Assembly: GCA_902474785.1 (NCBI GenBank)
Contig: CABRXB010000031.1
Span: 1-9,097 of the forward strand
Direction: 5' to 3'
DNA: 9,097 nt
Source of the DNA: an uncultured Eubacteriales bacterium
GTDB taxonomy: Bacteria; Bacillota; Clostridia; Oscillospirales; Feifaniaceae
Shown: in pieces, positions 1 through 5,632 of the stretch
How the letters are laid out: every line of letters begins with the position of its first letter
How positions within the stretch are numbered: position 1 is the stretch's first letter
The notes under the pieces: model-generated
Seen by the model: the letters and a program-made list of their open reading frames with translations, nothing else
Database searches by the model: none
Told to the model about the DNA's origin: nothing
Position numbers and translations under genes: made by a program

Positions 1-11
1 TGATCTTCACA

Positions 12-51
12 CCATGCAAACGGCATGGCCGACCCCCTTGCAGGGGTCGGC
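12..51. repeat. Two abutting stem-loops in the gene-free left edge
   Basis: CCATGC at 12-17 pairs with GCATGG at 23-28 around a 5-base loop. GCCGACCCC at 28-36 pairs with GGGGTCGGC at 43-51 around a 6-base loop; the two hairpins share base 28. Neither strand has a T-run directly after the stems, so this is not a textbook intrinsic terminator. It lies 117 bases beyond the stop of the Rieske oxidoreductase and could still end that transcript, protect its 3' end, or belong to a dispersed repeat family. I see no coding sequence in 1-167. Confidence 0.5.
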
Positions 52-167
52 TCGCGGGGCGGCCGGCTTCACCCTGTGACTTCTTGTCTGTCTTGAAAGG
101 GGCTCTGTCGGGCTTCTTCACCTGTTGCCAAATCCCTGCGCAAATTCACCCGCGCTTTGCCGCTTCG

Positions 168-1610
168 TCACAGGTGCACAGACGGCAAATCCTGCTGCGC
201 CGGGCCGTTGATCCATCTGCCGGCATAGTCAAATCGGGAACCGTGACAGGGACAATCCCAGCTTCTCTCATCGGGATTCCACTCAAGCTGACATCCCAGA
301 TGGGGGCAGCGCGTCTGCACTGCGAAAATCGTACCGTCCTCATGTTTGTAGACGCCCACCGTCTCCCCGTTGAGCTCGACCACGCCGCCATGCCCGGCCG
401 GGAGATCGCGCGCCTGCGCTCTGGGGATGGAAAAGAGCTCAAGCGTCAGGCCCTTGACAGCGCGGCCCCCCTCTTCCACCATCGAGGGCACGTCGCGCAG
501 CGCAAAACGCTGCGGGGAAAACACGTCGCCGTTTTCATCCGGCTTTCCCGTGATCAGACCCGTGAGAATGCGCGCCGCCACCATCGAGCTCGACATGCCC
601 CACTTTCCAAAACCCGTCGCCACATACCAGTGCCGCGTGTCGGAGGAATACCGTCCGATATAGGGCACGCCGTCGCTTGTCATGCAGTCCTGCGCCGACC
701 AGCGCGCCACCTCCTCGCACCCCGGGTAGAGTTCGGCTGCCCGGCGGCGCAATGCCTCATAGCGGCCCCCCTCTCTGTTTTCGCCCGTGTTGTGATCCTC
801 GCCGCACAAAATGGCAAGGTCTCCATAGGCGCGAAGCGAGAGGCCCTCCAGCGCCGTATCGACATACATGCCGTCGGGCGGCGTCGCGCCGCGCAGCGCC
901 ATACTATAGGCGCGCGACTGATACATACGCGAAAAATAATAACCTGGCGCGTTGACAAAAGGATAGTGTGTGGCAAACACAACATGGCGCGCTGAAACGG
1001 TGTGCCTGCCCAACGTGAGCACGCGTCCTTCCACCTTTTCCACGCGCGACTTCTCGTAGATGGTGAGCTGCCTGGAAATCGCCTTTAAAAATTTGAGCGG
1101 ATGAAACTGCGCCTGATTTTTAAAACAAACGGCTCCGACCGTCGGAAAGGGCAGCGTTGTTTTTTCTGTCAAGCTGGCCGGCAGCCCCAACGGCAGCGCG
1201 GCCTGAACCTCCTTTTCGAGCTCTTTTTTGTCTTTCGTCGCATAGAGATAGGCGTTTTGCTCTTCAAGGTCACAGTCGATGCCAAGCCGTCCTATCAGTT
1301 CTTTGTAATCCTCAACCGCCCGCTGATTCGCCGCTGCATACTGCTGCGCAGCCCCCATTCCGAGCTGCCGGATCAGACGGTCATAAATCAGGCCGTGCTG
1401 CGAGGTGATCTTGGCCGTCGTGCCGCTGGTCTGTCCGGCGCCGATCCGGTTTGCCTCAAACACGGCGACCTGTCTTCCCTCCTGCTGCAAAAAATACGCT
1501 GTTAAAACCCCGGCCATCCCCGCGCCGATCACCGCCACATCCACCTCAAGGTCTTGTGAGATCGCCTTTGTGTTGGGAATCTCCACGTCGCTTGTCCAAA
1601 GTGATGTCAT
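168..1610 (-). CDS. FAD-dependent oxidoreductase with C-terminal Rieske [2Fe-2S] domain (YhfW-like)
   Basis: 480 residues. The N-terminus carries a dinucleotide-binding fold: GAGMAG at residues 29-34 and an acidic residue ending the second strand (E52, in VFEANR). This is followed by a DAO-type (D-amino-acid/glycine-oxidase-like) FAD domain with VVFATHYP near 210-217, DGVPYIGR at 313-320 and ATGFGKWGMSSS at 331-342. A Rieske domain follows from about residue 405: CPHLGC at 435-440 and CPCHGS at 453-458. By family knowledge the cluster ligands are C435, H437, C453 and H456, with C440 and C455 forming the stabilising disulfide. There is no signal peptide or membrane segment, so it is probably cytosolic. 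Domain order and size resemble Bacillus YhfW, whose substrate is not established to my knowledge. The protein ends soon after the conserved GPA (469-471), slightly short for a Rieske fold. The ATG is chosen because an in-frame TGA lies three codons upstream. GGTGA sits 6 bases before the ATG and a stronger AAGGAG 14 bases before it. Confidence 0.9.
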   Translation of the reverse strand: MTSLWTSDVEIPNTKAISQDLEVDVAVIGAGMAGVLTAYFLQQEGRQVAVFEANRIGAGQTSGTTAKITSQHGLIYDRLIRQLGMGAAQQYAAANQRAVEDYKELIGRLGIDCDLEEQNAYLYATKDKKELEKEVQAALPLGLPASLTEKTTLPFPTVGAVCFKNQAQFHPLKFLKAISRQLTIYEKSRVEKVEGRVLTLGRHTVSARHVVFATHYPFVNAPGYYFSRMYQSRAYSMALRGATPPDGMYVDTALEGLSLRAYGDLAILCGEDHNTGENREGGRYEALRRRAAELYPGCEEVARWSAQDCMTSDGVPYIGRYSSDTRHWYVATGFGKWGMSSSMVAARILTGLITGKPDENGDVFSPQRFALRDVPSMVEEGGRAVKGLTLELFSIPRAQARDLPAGHGGVVELNGETVGVYKHEDGTIFAVQTRCPHLGCQLEWNPDERSWDCPCHGSRFDYAGRWINGPAQQDLPSVHL

Positions 1611-1739
1611 TTGGTATCACCAGTCTCCTTTCCGATTTTTTTTAGTATGGATCAAGCAAACGCCTTTACACACCCAACACGCCGGCCTTTTTGCCCTCTT
1701 TCTGTGTCAGACAACTTTTGCAGCGTCCCTGCGAGCATG

Positions 1740-1775
1740 AAAAGGCCGCCCCTCTTGCAAGAGAGACGGCCTTTT
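1740..1775 (-). terminator. Stem-loop terminator after the surface-protein gene
   Basis: AAAAGGCCG at 1740-1748 pairs with CGGCCTTTT at 1767-1775. Inside, CTCTTGCAAGAG (1752-1763) is itself self-complementary and extends the stem. On the minus strand the hairpin ends in TTTT, 29 bases beyond the stop codon of the 1271-residue protein. The AT flanks make it symmetrical, so it could act on both strands. It separates the transporter/surface-protein unit from the oxidoreductase gene downstream. Confidence 0.75.
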
Positions 1776-1804
1776 CGCATCCATCATGACATATGGCAAA
1801 GGCT

Positions 1805-4800
1805 TTATTCGTCATGCGACTTTTCCTGTGCGTCCTTTTCTTTATGTCTTCGGGCTTTCTGTTGCCGCCGCACCCAGGCAGCGCACCCCAGAACTGCCGC
1901 ACACAGCACCACCACCGCAACCAGAAGAATCGCCTCGCTTTGCCTTGTTTCCACGCAAAAGGTGATTCGCTTCGAGTCGCTTTGCAACAACAGATAGCTG
2001 CCGTCGATTTGCGCCTTTCTCTCCTCCCATCCGGCGGGCGTCTCGACCCAAAGCGTAAAACCGCCCCGCTGCTTTTGCAGGCGGTAGTGGACGGTATAAG
2101 AGATCTCACGAATCACCGGATCCTCAACCGTAACGGTCGTTGCCATGCCCGTATGGGCCCTGCCCTGCGCATCGGTCCAGCTCGCCTGCTGTGTGGTATG
2201 GGCAATTTTTGCCTCTCCGCCAAAACTGCCGTCCACCAGGATGTCGGGCAGCTCTCCCCCCGTTGAAAGCGCCGAGGCATAGGGGGTATACACGGCCTCC
2301 AACGTCCGGCTGAAGGTCAGGTGCGCATAGTCGAGATCCGGCCACTCGCCAAAACAGCCCTCCACCGGCGGAAGGTCGGGCAGCGTCGCCAGGCCGTCCC
2401 CATACTGAAAGGGGATGCATGCAACGACCTCGTCTTGCGCCACAAAGGTCAGCGCAAACTGCGTGAATGCCTCGGGCAGCGCACGCAGCGCGCACAACTG
2501 CTCAAATGTCATCGGCTGCGCTTTGCCGGCGTAGCTCACGCCGTCGATTGCGCCCAGCGTCTCGTGCACAAAAAAGTTGTCTGTGAGATCGTCAATCCCC
2601 TCCACATTGCCGGCGACAGCGCCGAGAAAGGCCTTTCCCTCCTCGATTTCCACAAGGGCGCTGCAACCCGCTACGACGCCGCCGTACCCGGCGATGCCAC
2701 CCACATAATCCTCGCCCGACAGCGCGCACTTGGCCAAACAGTCTCTGACGACGGCATACGACGCGCCGACCACGCCGCCCACATAGTCGCCGTCTGTACT
2801 AAGCACGTCGCCATACCCTTCGCACGCCGTCGCGCTGCCAAGATCCATGCGCCCCACAATGCCGCCAACGCAGTCCTTTTTGGCCGTGATGCGACCCTCA
2901 TTGACACAATGCCGCACAACGGCCAGCGCCTGATAGCGGAAGTCGAGCGTGCGATCGCCGTTTTTGGTGAGATCGTCCTCCGGGTCAAAGTCATACTCAA
3001 CGGCCATCGAGCCAACCACCCCCGCGACGTTGACATCGCCTTGCACCGGGCCCTCATTTTTACAGCCGGCGATCACGCCCGCCCCAGGCGCCTCTGCACT
3101 CTCTTTGTCAGAGACATCCTCGAAGCGGTCGCGCAAGCTCTCATCCTCGGGCTGCGTTGTCTGCCTCAGCACGTCGACAATCGCGCCGATCTGTGCATTG
3201 ATGGCCCTCATGTCCGCAATCAGCGCATCGGAGGACGCCGTCATGGTGTCGCCCAGCGCCGAAACGCCGTCCAGGAGACCCGACACGGCGTCGTCCAGCG
3301 CATCGGCGGGCTGTGTGAGACGTCCTTCCACGCTGTCAAAGTGGATGGCGGGCTTGTCGGAGAGCTCCCGCACCACTTCGCCACCCTGTTTCACCGCGCG
3401 TCTCAACAGGGAAAAAGCGCTTTCCAGCGAATCCGCCGCATCGAGCAGGTGCTCCAGGGTCTGATCCAGTCGTTTGCCGGCCAGCTTGAGCTCCCACGTC
3501 ATCCCTCTGGTCCGCTGCACGGCCTCGGTGAGTGACTGCACCGCATGCGACAGCGCCTCCGACGCCGCCTCCAGCTCCTGCGCCGCTTTTTTCCACTTCT
3601 CAAAGTCGATCGATCCAAGTCCTTCGCGCAGCAGCTCCTCTATGGATTTCAAAGCGTCAGACACATCGGAAAGCGAAACGCCAATTCCTTCCGAGAGGGC
3701 GCTCCAGACGTTGCCCGAGGCATCGCTCCCGCGCCCCTCTCCCGTCATATCCTGCGCGGATTCCAACAACGCGCCCATAGAGGCCAGCGCCGCTGGCGTC
3801 GCTTCCGACAGAGCATCGATCGACGCCTCCAGTTCCTGAAACCCGTTTGCCGCCTCCTGCGCTGCGGCGTCGGTCTGCTCCTCATCCCCCAGGCCGGTTC
3901 GGAGCTGTTGCAGCGCCGCCCTCACATGGGAGAGCGCCCCAAGCCCCTGCTCGGCGGCCTGTTGCACCTTGGCCATGGCGTCCTCAAGCGCCGACACCGC
4001 GTCTTTTCCAAACGACGCTGCCGCCTGCCCGTCCTCCATCGCGTCATACAGCGCGCCCGAAGCCTGCTGCAGTTGACTGAGCGACCGCTGTGCAAAGTCG
4101 AGCACCGGCGTCATCTGGTCGAGCGCCCAGGACAGGCGGGTCGAGAGCTCGTTGACTTCATCCAAGTTGCCGTCGGCCCACTCTGTCAAGGCGTCGGACA
4201 GGTCGCCGGCTGCGTCTTTTGCCGCCCGCGTGTTGTCTGTCAGCTTCTGCATGTGAGCCGAGAGCTCGTTGGAAGAACCCTGCGCGTGGTTCAGTGCACG
4301 GTCGAGCTGACCTTGCAGCGTATCGAGTTCGTCCCACAGGCTGTCAAGCGTGCTCTGGTTGTACTTGAGCGTGAGCTTGGGCTCCATCTGACCTGCGATG
4401 CCGCCCACGTCCTTTCGCCCGCGCACCGTCGCCCGGTTGAGGCACCCATCGAGGTATCCCGATTGTCGACCTGCGATGCCGCCCACATTGTACCCGACGT
4501 GCTCATACCCCACCGGCCCATCGTTTTGACAACTCTGCAGGACGCCGCTGGAAAATCCCGCAATCCCGCCAATATCGGTGCAGACAGGTGCGTTTTCCAT
4601 GGCGCCAAGCTGCCGCAACTCCACGTCTTTGAGCTCCAATGTGCTCTTGACCTCCGTGGTGTTGATGTGGCCGCCGTTTTCACATTGCAGCAGAGCGCCA
4701 AAATTCTGTCCGGCGATTCCGCCGACATAGTGCTCCCCCACCACGCTGCCTGAAAAGGAGCAGTTGATGAGCGTTCCGCTCGCCTCGTTGACGCCGACCA

Positions 4801-5620
4801 CGCCGCCCACGACGTCCTCCCCTTTGACAACGCCCAAAAAAGCGCAGCGCATGATCTTGCCGCTGTTGCTGCCGACGATGCCGCCCATCACGCTTTTGCG
4901 ACCTGTGGGAAGCACGCTGCCCCTGACGGTCAAATCCTTCACAACGCCGCTCTCCTGCACATAGCGAAAGAGCCCGCGAATGTTGCCGCTGCCCTCAATA
5001 TCGAGTCCTGAAATGACATGCCCCTGCCCGTCGAACATGCCGCCAAAGGTCGGGATGGGGGCGAAATCGCTGCCTGTGAGATCGACATCGCATGCAAGCA
5101 GCACCGTTTTGCCGACAGACCAACTGTCAAGGCTGCAATTGCGCGACAGCTCTACCAGATCCTGCGCGCAGGAGATCACGATTGTATCCTGCGGCAGCGT
5201 CGATAAGTCCTGCTCCCGCTCGGACTGCGCGACCTGCACCGGCTCTGCCTTTCCGAGCTGCGACAATGTATCCTGCGCCGGCAAAAGCCCCTCCCCGGCA
5301 GTCTGGGGCTGCACGCTTTGACCCGGCAAAAGCTCTTTTTCCGCCCGAGGCCTAACACCCTGCGCCGGCAAACGCCGCGTCTCGTCAATTTGAGGCTGCA
5401 AGCCCGTCCAGGCTGAAAACCGCTGCCCAACGGTCTGTATTTCCTGAATGGACAAAAGCTCATCCTCGATGCGCTGTCGCATGCCCTGCGCCGGTGATTT
5501 TTTGCACGTATCGGTCTGCACGACATTCTGTTGGTCTCTTGCGGCCATCGCCGGCAACGCCAGAGTCGCCACGACATTCAGCGCCAGCAGCGCAGCCAGC
5601 GCCCTGTTTTTTTGCCTCAT
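1805..5620 (-). CDS. Giant anchored surface protein: GLUG-like repeats split by a long coiled coil
   Basis: 1271 residues, function unknown. Order of parts: Sec signal peptide (1-27, basic RQKNR, hydrophobic core, AMA before the likely cut); Gln/Pro/Glu-rich linker with degenerate repeats (42-126); a domain at about 145-235; GLUG-like repeats with GGI/VxG cores at 246, 272, 300, 351, 380 and 406; helical heptad-rich region without cysteine (about 421-845); more repeats with cores at 866, 919, 948, 974 and 1000; a C-terminal domain (about 1035-1225); a membrane helix (about 1229-1250); and a basic tail. It is predicted to be outside the cell, anchored at the C-terminus. GLUG repeats are known from bacterial surface proteins, but the coiled-coil insertion is not one I recognise. 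The start is the ATG at 5620, because AGAGGTGAG sits just upstream and the ATG overlaps the transporter stop as ATGA; an ATG six codons earlier lacks this support. It is co-transcribed with the MMPL transporter, so a partner role is likely. Confidence 0.88.
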   Translation of the reverse strand: MRQKNRALAALLALNVVATLALPAMAARDQQNVVQTDTCKKSPAQGMRQRIEDELLSIQEIQTVGQRFSAWTGLQPQIDETRRLPAQGVRPRAEKELLPGQSVQPQTAGEGLLPAQDTLSQLGKAEPVQVAQSEREQDLSTLPQDTIVISCAQDLVELSRNCSLDSWSVGKTVLLACDVDLTGSDFAPIPTFGGMFDGQGHVISGLDIEGSGNIRGLFRYVQESGVVKDLTVRGSVLPTGRKSVMGGIVGSNSGKIMRCAFLGVVKGEDVVGGVVGVNEASGTLINCSFSGSVVGEHYVGGIAGQNFGALLQCENGGHINTTEVKSTLELKDVELRQLGAMENAPVCTDIGGIAGFSSGVLQSCQNDGPVGYEHVGYNVGGIAGRQSGYLDGCLNRATVRGRKDVGGIAGQMEPKLTLKYNQSTLDSLWDELDTLQGQLDRALNHAQGSSNELSAHMQKLTDNTRAAKDAAGDLSDALTEWADGNLDEVNELSTRLSWALDQMTPVLDFAQRSLSQLQQASGALYDAMEDGQAAASFGKDAVSALEDAMAKVQQAAEQGLGALSHVRAALQQLRTGLGDEEQTDAAAQEAANGFQELEASIDALSEATPAALASMGALLESAQDMTGEGRGSDASGNVWSALSEGIGVSLSDVSDALKSIEELLREGLGSIDFEKWKKAAQELEAASEALSHAVQSLTEAVQRTRGMTWELKLAGKRLDQTLEHLLDAADSLESAFSLLRRAVKQGGEVVRELSDKPAIHFDSVEGRLTQPADALDDAVSGLLDGVSALGDTMTASSDALIADMRAINAQIGAIVDVLRQTTQPEDESLRDRFEDVSDKESAEAPGAGVIAGCKNEGPVQGDVNVAGVVGSMAVEYDFDPEDDLTKNGDRTLDFRYQALAVVRHCVNEGRITAKKDCVGGIVGRMDLGSATACEGYGDVLSTDGDYVGGVVGASYAVVRDCLAKCALSGEDYVGGIAGYGGVVAGCSALVEIEEGKAFLGAVAGNVEGIDDLTDNFFVHETLGAIDGVSYAGKAQPMTFEQLCALRALPEAFTQFALTFVAQDEVVACIPFQYGDGLATLPDLPPVEGCFGEWPDLDYAHLTFSRTLEAVYTPYASALSTGGELPDILVDGSFGGEAKIAHTTQQASWTDAQGRAHTGMATTVTVEDPVIREISYTVHYRLQKQRGGFTLWVETPAGWEERKAQIDGSYLLLQSDSKRITFCVETRQSEAILLVAVVVLCAAVLGCAAWVRRQQKARRHKEKDAQEKSHDE

Positions 5621-5632
5621 GATCTCACCTCT
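5617..5632 (-). promoter_or_regulatory. Coupled ribosome binding site and ATGA stop/start overlap
   Basis: On the minus strand AGAGGTGAG (5632-5624) is followed by ATC and then ATGA (5620-5617). TGA ends the transporter and ATG opens the surface-protein gene. The Shine-Dalgarno sequence lies inside the last transporter codons. Such overlaps usually mean translational coupling, which would tie the amounts of the two proteins together. Confidence 0.85.

Noticed and set aside
84..995. Long plus-strand open frame (303 residues) antisense to the oxidoreductase
   Set aside because: It lies opposite a protein with clear FAD and Rieske motifs. It is Arg/His/Ala-rich with no recognisable motif, as expected of the antisense frame of GC-rich coding DNA.
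2321..4753. Two plus-strand open frames of about 400 residues each, antisense to the surface protein
   Set aside because: They mirror the repeat and coiled-coil coding with low-complexity Arg/His/Leu-rich sequence and no membrane or domain pattern. The minus frame has a signal peptide, ordered repeats and an anchor.
4385..4903. The GLUG-repeat DNA as a CRISPR or tandem DNA repeat
   Set aside because: Spacing is about 78-87 bases with only protein-level similarity (GGIxG and Cys steps). The DNA copies differ, and the frame is continuous.
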